Source of the DNA: Chlorobaculum tepidum TLS
Lineage (GTDB): Bacteria > Bacteroidota > Chlorobiia > Chlorobiales > Chlorobiaceae
Length of the DNA stretch: 64,000 bases
Assembly (NCBI RefSeq): GCF_000006985.1
Contig: NC_002932.3
Location: 209,501 to 273,500 of the forward strand
Reading direction: 5' to 3'
Position numbers and translations under genes: made by a program. Of this stretch, positions 48,769 to 57,359 are shown piece after piece (the first letter of the stretch is position 1; each line of letters starts with the position of its first letter). The notes below the pieces were generated by a model. The model was not told where the DNA came from, made no database searches, and was given only the letters and a program-made list of their open reading frames with translations.

Positions 48769-49356
48769 ATGAGCGCAGAACAGGTTTTGGACCAGGGCAG
48801 GCTGATCGTCTTTTCCGCGCCTTCCGGCACCGGGAAATCGACGGTTGCAAAACTCGTGATGGAGCGTCTCGGCTCTCTCGAATTTTCTGTTTCGGCTACC
48901 ACGCGCCAGATGAGAGCTGGCGAGCGCGATGGCGTCGATTACCACTTTCTCTCCCGCGAAGAGTTTGAGAAAAAGATCGCTGAAAATGGCTTCATCGAAC
49001 ACGAGTTCTTTTTCGGTAACTTCTATGGGACGCTCCTCGACAAGACCATCGATGCGATCAAAGCGGGCCACAATCTGCTTTTCGATCTCGATGTGAAGGG
49101 TGCGCTGAACCTCAAGAGAATTTTTGGAGACCAGGCGCTGCTCGTTTTCCTCAAACCCCCAAGCATGGAGGAGCTTGCCCGCCGCCTGCAGGCGCGCGAT
49201 AGCGAGAGTGCCGAAGCGCTGAAAAGCCGTCTCGAACGAGCGGAGATGGAGCTTTCCCATGCCGGAGAGTTCGATTTTGTCGTGGTCAACGACGATCTCG
49301 GGCGCACCGTCGATGCGGTTGCGACGCGGATCGCCGAGTTTCTTCCACAACCATAA
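48769..49356 (+). CDS. gmk: Guanylate kinase
   Basis: Gmk phosphorylates GMP to GDP. The 195-residue protein has P-loop SAPSGTGKST (16-25), the GMP-binding SATTRQMRAGERDGVDYHFLSREEF and FIEHEFFFGNFYGT. The ATG at 48769 begins the family sequence and follows the yicC stop by four bases. Confidence 0.96.
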   Translation: MSAEQVLDQGRLIVFSAPSGTGKSTVAKLVMERLGSLEFSVSATTRQMRAGERDGVDYHFLSREEFEKKIAENGFIEHEFFFGNFYGTLLDKTIDAIKAGHNLLFDLDVKGALNLKRIFGDQALLVFLKPPSMEELARRLQARDSESAEALKSRLERAEMELSHAGEFDFVVVNDDLGRTVDAVATRIAEFLPQP

Positions 49357-49368
49357 CGCACTATTGCC

Positions 49369-49722
49369 ATGTCGGTCAAACCTGTCGATTTGAACAAGCT
49401 GAGAAGTACGCATGAAAATCTCTACGAAACCGTTGTAGCCATTTCAAAGAAAGCGAGGGAGATTCAGGAGGAGGAGCGGGCTGAACTCGAAGAGCGCCTG
49501 CTGCCCTACAAGGAGATGATCCGGAACCCCGCGTCGGAGTCCGAATCGGAGAAGGTGTTTCCTGAGCAGATTGCCATCAGCGTGGCGTTCGAGTGCCGCG
49601 AAAAGCCTACACAGCAGGCGCTGGCGCAGTATCTCGATCACCAGTACGATTATGTGCTCGAAAAGAGTCCCGAAACGAAAGTAGCGCAGAACGAGGATGA
49701 AGATGAATCTGACAGGGATTAA
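49369..49722 (+). CDS. rpoZ: RNA polymerase omega subunit (RpoZ-like)
   Basis: The 117-residue protein follows gmk, the usual place of rpoZ. It begins with SVKPVDLNKLRSTHENLYETVVAISKKAREI and later has IAISVAFECREKPTQQALAQYLDHQYDYVLEK, the diverged omega pattern of Chlorobiota. An acidic tail ends the protein. Omega supports assembly of RNA polymerase and may bind ppGpp. Confidence 0.85.
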   Translation: MSVKPVDLNKLRSTHENLYETVVAISKKAREIQEEERAELEERLLPYKEMIRNPASESESEKVFPEQIAISVAFECREKPTQQALAQYLDHQYDYVLEKSPETKVAQNEDEDESDRD

Positions 49723-50197
49723 CCAGATCACGCTCCGGGTCAACGACGTACGGTTGTCCGAAGAGTTCTATGCCGGAATTCTCGGCTTCCGGGTCGATTA
49801 CCGCGCCGGGGCGAACATCTCCTACCTCCGGATCAATTCCGACATGCTTGTGCTGGTCAAGGCGGAAACGCCGGGGACCGCCGATGCGCGCGACATCCGC
49901 GTGGATCACTTCGGATTCAGGCTGGCCTCTGACGCCGAGGTCGATGAGGCCGCCGTCTATCTCGATGACCGCGGCGTGCACCTGGTGACCCGGCCCGCGC
50001 ATCGCCGCGAAGGACGCGCCTTTTTCGTGATGGATCCGGATGGCAACCTGATCGAATTTTATTCGATGAATGCCACCGGCCTTCAGCCCCTGGCGGAAAA
50101 CATTGATACCCGTACGGCCAGCGATATTGCCTCAGACTCCCGCCGGGAGCTTGCCGCTGGCCGCGATCTCAAAAAAACGAGACGCTCACGAAAGTAA
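49703..50197 (+). CDS. VOC superfamily protein (glyoxalase/dioxygenase fold)
   Basis: The 164-residue protein has a betaalphabeta repeat fold: INQITLRVNDVRLSEEFYAGILGF, then DHFGFRLASDAEVDEAAVYL and FFVMDPDGNLIEFYSMN. His and Glu in the last two are likely metal ligands; the first site has Gln where many have His. The ATG at 49703 has GAGG six bases upstream and overlaps rpoZ by 20 bases. A basic C-terminal tail is unusual. The substrate is unknown. Confidence 0.88.
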   Translation: MNLTGINQITLRVNDVRLSEEFYAGILGFRVDYRAGANISYLRINSDMLVLVKAETPGTADARDIRVDHFGFRLASDAEVDEAAVYLDDRGVHLVTRPAHRREGRAFFVMDPDGNLIEFYSMNATGLQPLAENIDTRTASDIASDSRRELAAGRDLKKTRRSRK

Positions 50198-50248
50198 GCC
50201 GGTTCTTGCCGTTTCTTTGCACCCCAACTCTTTGACGGGATAATTGCC

Positions 50249-51421
50249 ATGCATATCGGTGTTTTGACCGGCGGCGGCGACGCTCCCGGCATCAACGCGT
50301 GCATCAAGACCATCGTGACGATCAGCACGGAGAAAGGGTATCGGGTGACCGGTATCCGCAGGGGCTGGAACGGTCTTCTGGCGTTTGATCCCGATGATCC
50401 GGCATCCCGCACGGAGCATATCGTCGATCTTGACTCCGAGCTTGTCCGCAGAATCGATCGTACTGGCGGCACCCTGCTTCACACCAGCCGCATCAATCCC
50501 GGCAACCTCAAAAAGAAAGAAATTCCACCATTTCTTCGCAACTCGCCACACCTGTTGCGCACGGGCTTGCATCACTCCGGAAACTTTGATCTGACCGATC
50601 ATGTGTTGCGGAGTATTGATGCGCTTGGCCTGGATGTCATCATTGTCATCGGCGGTGACGACACGATCGGCTATGCCGATCACCTGGCCAAAGCTGCTGT
50701 CAAGGTGATTGGCGTGCCAAAGACGATGGACAACGATGTTTATGGCTCGGACTACTGCATCGGGTTTGGCACGGCCGTTACCCGCAGTGTCCAGTACATT
50801 CATCAGCTGCGTACCAGTTCCGGCTCGCACGAGCGAATCACTATTGTCGAGCTGTTCGGTCGTAGCACCGGGGAAACCTGCCTCGTCAGTGCCTACCTGG
50901 CCGGTGTTGACCGCGCCCTCATTCCGGAAGTGCCTTTCGACCCCGAAACTCTCGCCGATTACGTTATTCAGGACAAAGCAGCCAATCCGAGCCAATATGC
51001 CATGATTGCTATCAGTGAAGGTGCGCGGATGATTGGCAGCAAGATGATCGAATATTGCGGACGGCGGTACGACGAGGATGGCCATGAGCCTGCCGGAATT
51101 GGCCAATTGACCCGTGAAACCATCTCCATGCTGACCGGCCAGGATGTCATCTGCCAGCAGCTGGGCTATCTGATGCGTTCAGGTATTCCCGATGCTCTGG
51201 ATCTGATGGTCGGCTTCAATTTTGCGCAGCTTGCCGTGGAACTGATTGCAGAAGGCACCTTCGGTGTCATGGTGGCGCTCCAGAAAGGCATCTACACCTG
51301 TCTCCCCCTTGCAGAGGTGTCGTCAAACACCAAGCAGGTCGATATCAGTGAACTGTATGACCCGCGCTACTACCGCCCGAAGATGCGAAGCGTCATGGGC
51401 AAGCCGATGTTTCTTTATTAG
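50249..51421 (+). CDS. pfkA: 6-phosphofructokinase, PPi-type signature
   Basis: The 390-residue protein has the phosphofructokinase motifs GVLTGGGDAPGINACI, GGTLLHTSR and the catalytic TMDND (Asp161). The phosphoryl donor site reads GGDDT (135-139) and the next loop PKTMDND (157-163). Asp138 and Lys158 at these positions mark pyrophosphate-dependent enzymes; ATP enzymes have Gly at both. A reversible PPi-dependent reaction would suit a CO2-fixing organism that also makes sugar by gluconeogenesis. Confidence 0.9.
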   Translation: MHIGVLTGGGDAPGINACIKTIVTISTEKGYRVTGIRRGWNGLLAFDPDDPASRTEHIVDLDSELVRRIDRTGGTLLHTSRINPGNLKKKEIPPFLRNSPHLLRTGLHHSGNFDLTDHVLRSIDALGLDVIIVIGGDDTIGYADHLAKAAVKVIGVPKTMDNDVYGSDYCIGFGTAVTRSVQYIHQLRTSSGSHERITIVELFGRSTGETCLVSAYLAGVDRALIPEVPFDPETLADYVIQDKAANPSQYAMIAISEGARMIGSKMIEYCGRRYDEDGHEPAGIGQLTRETISMLTGQDVICQQLGYLMRSGIPDALDLMVGFNFAQLAVELIAEGTFGVMVALQKGIYTCLPLAEVSSNTKQVDISELYDPRYYRPKMRSVMGKPMFLY

Positions 51422-51518
51422 CGGATTACCGATATGGCTTGGAACACTGGAGATTGGGTGGTGGGGCTGTGCCCGGATTGGCCAGATCAGTCGGATATGA
51501 CCAATCCCACCGATTTTT

Positions 51519-52262
51519 TCAGCAATACTTTTCGCCTTGCAGGAGCAGTTCTGCTTCCCTGAGTTGTTCGGGGGTGTTGATGCCGCGGATTTCGTTGGCA
51601 TCGGCTACCTTGAAGGCGCACACTTTTTTGCCTTTTCCAAAGCAGATACCGAACACATCGGTGAGATAGTACTCCCCTTGGGCGTTTTTGTTGGTGATGC
51701 CGTGCAGGGCGGAAAACAGCTCGTTGGCGTTGAAGACGTAAACGCCGGAGTTGATTTCAGTTACCGCTTTTTCTTCTTCCGTGGCATCTTTCTGCTCGAC
51801 GATTCTGAGCACCTCTTCGCCCGCATCACTTCTGATGATCCGCCCGTATCCTGTTGGGTCGTCCATCTCGGCGGTCAGTACCGTGGCGACAGCTTGCCGC
51901 GAACGATGGAAGTCGATCAGCTCTCTGAGTGTGCGCCCGGTGAAGAGCGGCGCGTCTCCCGAGAGGATGATAATCTCTCCGCTGAAATCTTTCAGGAACG
52001 GTTCAGCCTGCATGATGGCGTGGCCGGTGCCGAGTTGAGGCTCCTGCAAGGCATAATCGAACGGAAAACCGGCGGTTGCAGCCCGAACCAGCTCGGCCTG
52101 ATGGCCGATGATGAGCACGATCTTGTCGGGATCGAGCGCCTGCGATTTTTCGATGACATACGCCACGAGCGGTTTGCCATTGGCCTCGTGCAGTACCTTC
52201 GGGAGAGCCGATTTCATTCGCGTGCCTTTACCGGCGGCCATGATGACGATTGCCAGGCTCAT
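51519..52262 (-). CDS. UDP-N-acetylglucosamine pyrophosphorylase domain (GlmU N-terminal)
   Basis: The 247-residue nucleotidyltransferase has MAAGKGTRMKSALPKVLHEANGKPL, QLGTGHAIM, LSGDAPL and GYGRIIR, the uridylyltransferase half of GlmU. The left-handed beta-helix acetyltransferase half is absent, so the acetyl step must come from another enzyme. glmM is encoded at 60.5 kb. It is the last gene of ompH-lptC-panD-glmU. Confidence 0.92.
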   Translation of the reverse strand: MSLAIVIMAAGKGTRMKSALPKVLHEANGKPLVAYVIEKSQALDPDKIVLIIGHQAELVRAATAGFPFDYALQEPQLGTGHAIMQAEPFLKDFSGEIIILSGDAPLFTGRTLRELIDFHRSRQAVATVLTAEMDDPTGYGRIIRSDAGEEVLRIVEQKDATEEEKAVTEINSGVYVFNANELFSALHGITNKNAQGEYYLTDVFGICFGKGKKVCAFKVADANEIRGINTPEQLREAELLLQGEKYC

Positions 52263-52291
52263 AAAGTTCTTGCTGAGGGGTTGAGATGGCT

Positions 52292-52678
52292 TCAGCCAAG
52301 ATATTCGTCTTCGGAACCTACCCGGTGGCGTCGCTTCGGATTGTTCATCCGGTCAACGATGACAATCATCGGTTTCCAGTTGCGCGCCTCTTCCGGTTCC
52401 ATTTCGGCGAAGGTCATGATGATGATCTCGTCGCCGGGCAGCGCGCAACGGGCCGCCGCGCCATTGAGCTGGATTTCGCGCAGTCCGCGTGTTCCCTCGA
52501 TGATGTAAGTCTCGAATCGCTCACCGTTGTTGTTATTGACAACCAGCACCTTTTCATTGGCGATCATATCGGCCATGTCAAGCAGCTCCTTGTCGATGGT
52601 GATGCTTCCTTCGTATTCCAGGTCTCCACTGGTGACAATGGCGTTGTGGATCTTGGATTTGAGCATGTGTAATTTCAT
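52292..52678 (-). CDS. panD: Aspartate 1-decarboxylase
   Basis: PanD makes beta-alanine for pantothenate and CoA from aspartate. The 128-residue proenzyme has the self-cleavage site [10 protein letters not shown] between Gly24 and Ser25, giving the pyruvoyl group, and the NGAAAR strand (72-77). Normal length. CoaBC is encoded at 10.9 kb. Confidence 0.96.
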
Positions 52679-52699
52679 AACGACGCAAACAGAGTCGAA

Positions 52700-53245
52700 T
52701 TATTTTGATAAGGCTTCACCGCTGGCATGGAAAATCCTGTACCGTTTCATGGCGTCATCGCTTTCAAAGCCATAGCCTCGTATGGTACGGGAGGGGCCTG
52801 AAATGGTGACATATTTGTCGGACCGTATCATACGGTTGCTGCTTGATCGGGAGATATGTTCGGTGCGAATGACCGTGTTGTCCGCTGAACGGATGACGAC
52901 GTTATCGAATGCTTCGATATCCTGATTGTCATGCACGATGCCTCGACCTGCCGTTATCAGGGTTACGCTGCCATCACGGTTGATCAGTTGTACGTTGATT
53001 CCTCCATCGAGCCGGATTTCCTGTTTCTCTCCCTGACGGTATTCAGCTGCATGACGGGCGCTGACAATCGTTTTGGTTCTGCCATTGTCAGAAACCACCA
53101 GGGTGACATTCCAGCTTTCCTGGGAAGGCATATCTTTTGCGTAAACAGCAGCCGCCGGCGTGCGAGCCTCCTTTTTGGGAGCACTACAGCCAGCGGCACC
53201 GAACACTATTGCCAGAGAAAAAAAAGTTGTCCGGCGAAAATTCAA
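52700..53245 (-). CDS. lptC: LPS export protein LptC-like lipoprotein
   Basis: The 181-residue protein has a short signal peptide with lipobox GAAGC (Cys20), so it is probably a lipoprotein rather than membrane-anchored by a helix as in E. coli. The rest is beta-rich with LptC/OstA-like repeats (KTIVSARHAAEYRQGEKQEI, DIEAFDNVVIRSADNTVIRTEHI). It would form part of the bridge that carries LPS to the outer membrane. The start is TTG (53245). It is followed by panD and preceded by ompH. Confidence 0.88.
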   Translation of the reverse strand: MNFRRTTFFSLAIVFGAAGCSAPKKEARTPAAAVYAKDMPSQESWNVTLVVSDNGRTKTIVSARHAAEYRQGEKQEIRLDGGINVQLINRDGSVTLITAGRGIVHDNQDIEAFDNVVIRSADNTVIRTEHISRSSSNRMIRSDKYVTISGPSRTIRGYGFESDDAMKRYRIFHASGEALSK

Positions 53246-53263
53246 AGGGCTTCCAGGCGAATG

Positions 53264-53815
53264 TTACTTGATGTTCAACTTGTCGAGCACCTTGTAGGTG
53301 ATATCGGACTGCTCATCGCCGTACACACGGGCGTTCTTGTCGAAAATCATGCTGTACCCGTCTTTTTTGGCGACCGTGGCAACGGCGACGTCGATTTTCT
53401 GACGGATAGGAATGATAAGCGCCTGCTCTTTCTGAGCGAGCAGCCTCTGTTTTTCCAAAGCGCTTTTCTGCAGGTTCTCCTCTTGAGCGCGAAGCTCTTT
53501 CTCTTTCACTGCGTTTGGTTTCCTTTCTTTCTGATAAGCTTGGATGGCGCTCTGGAGCGCGCTCTGCTGTTTGGCAAGCTCTGCGTTGCTCTGGTTTTTC
53601 ATCGCCTGGAGGGTCTGGTCGGCGGCTTTGGTTTCCGGCATCATCTGGAAAATCTTGCCATAATCGACCACGCCTATTTTCTGGGCATTATCGGCAGCAA
53701 AAGCCTGTGGAGCCGAGAAGCTCATACCGAGCGTGAGCGACATGAACAGAAATCCTGATACCGCTTTTTTGATTCCTTTGAAATCTGACATTATCGGTGT
53801 GTTTAGGTTTTTCAT
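53264..53815 (-). CDS. OmpH/Skp family periplasmic chaperone
   Basis: The 183-residue protein has a signal peptide ending near SAPQAFAADN, then IGVVDYGKIFQMMPETKAADQTLQAMKNQ and a long Gln/Lys/Glu-rich coiled coil, typical of Skp. The C-terminal AVATVAKKDGYSMIFDKNARVY is the family end. Skp carries unfolded outer-membrane proteins across the periplasm. The ATG at 53815 was chosen; 53791 is also possible. Confidence 0.92.
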   Translation of the reverse strand: MKNLNTPIMSDFKGIKKAVSGFLFMSLTLGMSFSAPQAFAADNAQKIGVVDYGKIFQMMPETKAADQTLQAMKNQSNAELAKQQSALQSAIQAYQKERKPNAVKEKELRAQEENLQKSALEKQRLLAQKEQALIIPIRQKIDVAVATVAKKDGYSMIFDKNARVYGDEQSDITYKVLDKLNIK

Positions 53816-53966
53816 GATACAGCGTGTACGGTTCTTTGTTATTGTCATCGAGAATCGATACCCCAAAAAATAACATTTCCGGTTTTAAAATACTATTGCA
53901 GCCGAGAAAAACAGGATGAGAGAAACATTCTCTGCGTTGTCGTTACCGTTTGGTTTTTTGAGCGTT

Positions 53967-55109
53967 TCAGGGGGTACGTTTCCTGAAAATCTGCCCGGGC
54001 TCCTGCTCTATGATCCGTTTTAGCTCAAGCTCGAACAGATGCACCAGAAGGGCGTCTATCTTCAGACCGGTTTTTTCAGCGATCAGGTCGATATGCATTG
54101 CGCCTGACTGAAGCGCTTCGACGATGCACGACTCCTCGATGTTCAGGTCGAACGGTTCGGAAGCTTCGGGATGTGTTTTCAGCGCAGGATGTTGCGCTGG
54201 GTTGAGTTCGGCGAGAATGTCTTCAGCGGAAAATACCGGCTTGGCATGGTTTTGCTGGATGAGGTAGTTGGTGCCGCGTGAGGTGCCTGAAAAAATACTT
54301 CCCGGTATAGCAAATACTTCGCGATTCTGTTCGAGGGCATAGGACGCCGTGATCATCGAGCCGCCCTTGATGTCCGATTCGACGATCAGCGTGCCTTGGG
54401 CCAGGCCGGCGATCAGGCGGTTTCTTCGCGGAAAATTGCCCGGTTCGGGCTTGATGCCGATCCACTCTTCCGAGACGATCGCGCCTCGTTCGAGTATCCT
54501 CGGCCAGAGTCGCCCGGCGGGGTCGGTGTAGATGCGGTCAATGCCGCATCCAAGCACGGCGATCGTCACGCCATTACTCTCCACCGCTGCGCGGTGCGCC
54601 ATCATGTCGATGCCGTATGCCAGGCCGCTGAGGATGGCGTAACCGTTGTTTACCATTTCGCGGCAGATGAACTCGGTGGCCTGCTTGCCGTATGCCGTGG
54701 CCTTGCGGGTGCCGACGACGGCGAGCGAGGGCACGCAGAGCGCCTCGGGATTGCCGCGAGCGAAAAGCAGAAGTGGCGGATCGTAAATCTCTTTCAGGAG
54801 TGGTGGATAAGCCGGGTCGAGAATCGTGATGACCGAGGCTTCCAGCCGTTCCGCCCGTGCGAGCTGATTTTCCCCCTTCTCGCGCGCTTTGTCGCGCCAC
54901 GCCGGGTTTGCGAGCCGCTCGGCGGTTTCGCGGGCGGTGGTCTCTCCAATGCCGGGAATCTGGCGCAGGGCATCATAGTCCGCTTCGAGGAGTGCGGGGG
55001 TCGCACCGAAACGGTTCAGCAGGGCGCGAGCTCTCGAGGGGCCGATGCCGGGAAGCTGCGAAACGATGAGCAGCAAAAGCGCTGCGCCTGGCTCAGGGGT
55101 TGTGGTCAT
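53967..55109 (-). CDS. dprA: DNA processing protein DprA
   Basis: DprA loads RecA on incoming single-stranded DNA in natural transformation. The 380-residue protein has an N-terminal helix-hairpin-helix-like part (LPGIGPSRARALLNRFG ... IPGIGETTARETAE) and the Rossmann-like core with LAVVGTRKATAYG, ILSGLAYGIDMMAHRAAV and LIVESDIKGGSMITA, ending with a winged-helix-like region. The ATG at 55109 begins the family sequence. It follows the prenyl synthase on the same strand. Confidence 0.95.
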   Translation of the reverse strand: MTTTPEPGAALLLLIVSQLPGIGPSRARALLNRFGATPALLEADYDALRQIPGIGETTARETAERLANPAWRDKAREKGENQLARAERLEASVITILDPAYPPLLKEIYDPPLLLFARGNPEALCVPSLAVVGTRKATAYGKQATEFICREMVNNGYAILSGLAYGIDMMAHRAAVESNGVTIAVLGCGIDRIYTDPAGRLWPRILERGAIVSEEWIGIKPEPGNFPRRNRLIAGLAQGTLIVESDIKGGSMITASYALEQNREVFAIPGSIFSGTSRGTNYLIQQNHAKPVFSAEDILAELNPAQHPALKTHPEASEPFDLNIEESCIVEALQSGAMHIDLIAEKTGLKIDALLVHLFELELKRIIEQEPGQIFRKRTP

Positions 55110-55168
55110 GGTTGGGGGCAGGGGAGTTGAAGAGCGTTCGGGGGGAGGGGCGACCCCCCGGAACAAGC

Positions 55169-56167
55169 TCAGAAATCGCGCTTCATGAGAATGTTGGCAA
55201 AGCCTCTCAGATAGCCGCGTCCCTCCTCGAACGGAAGGGCGTCGAGCGCTGCCAGCGCTGCTTCGGTATCCTCGTTGATTTTCGCCCTGGTCTCGTTGAG
55301 CACACCGCACTTCTCGAAGATCGCCTTGACCGCTGGGACGTTGTCGGGCGAGGTGCCGTTGTTGTCGAAGATCGATTGTAAAAGCTCGCGGTCAGCGCCT
55401 TCGGCCAGTTCGAGCGAACGGAGCAGCAGCCAGGTCTTTTTGCCGTTGATGACGTCGCCGCCCGGCACCTTGCCCGACTTGCCGTCTCCGGCCATGATGT
55501 CGAGATAGTCATCCTGAATCTGGAAAGCTCGTCCGATCTTTTCGCCGAAGGTGACCAACGCTGCGATCTGCTCCGGCGTGCCGTCGCCCGCAACGCCGCC
55601 CGCTTCGAGCGCCGCCGAGATGAGTCGCCCCGTCTTTTTGGAGATCATGTCGAGGTAGTCGGCGATGGTGACATCCTTGCGCTGTTCGAGCTCCATGTCG
55701 AGCGCCTGCCCTTCGCAGATCGTGATGTTGGCATCGTTGAAGATGTGGATTATTTCGGCGTGGCGCGAACTGATCGCCTTGAGTGCCAGCTCGTAGGCGT
55801 AGGCGATCATCATGTCACCCGAAAGAATCGCCGCGTTGACATTCCACTGCTTGTGCACGGTGGGACGGCCATGGCGCAGATCGGCCTGGTCCATGATGTC
55901 GTCGTGCATCAGGGTGAAGTTGTGCAGCACCTCGATACCGAGGGCAACGCCAAGCGCGTTGTCGGACTTGCCGCTGACCGCTTCGGCGGCAAGCAAAGTC
56001 AGGAACGGACGGATTCGCTTACCCTTTCCTTCGAGAATGTAGCGCGCAGGGTCGTAAAGGGTTGCCGGCTTCTCTTTCGGAAAGCAGGCGGCAAGCGCTT
56101 CGTTGATCTTTGCATGGTATTGCCGGTACTTGCTTTCAACCTGTGCTTGGGTAATCGGTGAGGACAT
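55169..56167 (-). CDS. Polyprenyl (probably geranylgeranyl) diphosphate synthase
   Basis: This 332-residue trans-prenyl transferase makes C15-C20 diphosphates for chlorophyll tails, carotenoids and quinones. It has GKGKRIRPFL, the first aspartate motif DDIMD (89-93) and the second DDYLD (219-223). Phe84 lies five residues before the first motif and no two-residue insert is present, a pattern associated with archaeal-type GGPP synthases, but FPP production cannot be excluded. It lies between fni (11-base gap) and dprA. Confidence 0.92.
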   Translation of the reverse strand: MSSPITQAQVESKYRQYHAKINEALAACFPKEKPATLYDPARYILEGKGKRIRPFLTLLAAEAVSGKSDNALGVALGIEVLHNFTLMHDDIMDQADLRHGRPTVHKQWNVNAAILSGDMMIAYAYELALKAISSRHAEIIHIFNDANITICEGQALDMELEQRKDVTIADYLDMISKKTGRLISAALEAGGVAGDGTPEQIAALVTFGEKIGRAFQIQDDYLDIMAGDGKSGKVPGGDVINGKKTWLLLRSLELAEGADRELLQSIFDNNGTSPDNVPAVKAIFEKCGVLNETRAKINEDTEAALAALDALPFEEGRGYLRGFANILMKRDF

Positions 56168-56178
56168 GACTGCTGTCG

Positions 56179-57252
56179 TCAGGGTTTACGGTAGATTCGT
56201 GCGTGTTTAAGCTGTTCGATGGTGGCCGATCCGGTCAGGAACATGGCCGCCCGAAGATCGTTTGCCCATGTCCGGATCGTCTCTTCAAGCGTCCCCGAGT
56301 GCAGGGCCTTGAGCAGGTGCTGCGCGGAGGCCGCGATGTTGGCGCCGAGTGCGATTGATTTGGCGATGTCGAGTCCGTTGCGGATGCCGCCCGACGAGAT
56401 GACGCTGAGTGCGTCGTACTCCGGGTTTTGCCGTTTCAGCGTCTGGATACTGGTTAGGCACTCGGCGGTCGGGATGCCCCAGTTCAGAAATTCATCGAGC
56501 GCCGATGGGCTGAAGCGCTCCTCGTGGCCGAAGCGGTCGAGGTAGCGACACTCTTCGACCTTCTGCCAGCTGATGCCGCCCGCTCCGGCCACGTCGATGG
56601 CCCTGACGCCCGCGTCGGCGAGTTTCCGGGCGACGGTCGCCGAGATGCCGCAGCCCACCTCCTTGGCGATGACCGGCACGCCGATGGTGGCGGTGATGTC
56701 GTGCAGCCGGTCGAGAAATCCGCTGAAGTCGGTGCCGCCCTCCGGCTGGAACAGCTCCTGCGCCGGATTGAGATGCACGATGAGCCCGTTGGCCTCGATC
56801 AGATCGATCAATGTCGAGAGCTGATCACGGCTCAGTCCGGCGGCTACTTCGGGCGCGCCGATATTGGCGAAGATCGGCACCGAGGGAGCCGACGAACGCA
56901 CGACCGAGAAGCTTTCGCGATGCGATGAACCTTCGAGCGCCTGGCGCATGCTGCCCACGCCGAGCGGGATGCGGAAGCGCTCGGCCGCTTCGCCAAGAGC
57001 ACGGTTCAGGGCGAGTGCATTACCGTAACCTCCGGTCATCGAAGAGATCATCAGCGGCAAACCGATAGCATGGCCGAGAAACTCCGTCGAAAGGTCGATC
57101 TGCGCAAAATCGACTTCGGGCGCGGCGTTGTGCTCAAATCTCCAGGAATCAAGACCAGTATCCTGCCCGTCGAAACAGACCGGCCGGTTAAGGCAGATAT
57201 CGACGTGGCTATGCTTGCGTTCGGCGGTTATGGCTGCGCTGGCTTCTTGCAT
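56179..57252 (-). CDS. fni: Type 2 isopentenyl-diphosphate delta-isomerase
   Basis: This FMN-dependent enzyme interconverts IPP and DMAPP. The 357-residue protein has [51 protein letters not shown] and [10 protein letters not shown], the TIM-barrel signature. Upstream of the prenyl synthase, it ties isoprenoid precursor supply to chain elongation. It is divergent from an ABC permease gene. Confidence 0.95.
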
Positions 57253-57359
57253 TGACGGATAGCGGCTCCCGGGTTGAACAATTTTTAGAGGTGCTCTGTA
57301 AAGTATAACTTATGGCAAATATACCATAACTTTTTTCGGGCTTGTCCGGTTTGCGCCTT

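Noticed and set aside
51475-51519. Bidirectional terminator between pfkA and the GlmU-like gene
   Set aside because: GGATTGG/CCAATCC arms have a 19-base loop and the T run begins several bases later, so the evidence is too weak for a feature.
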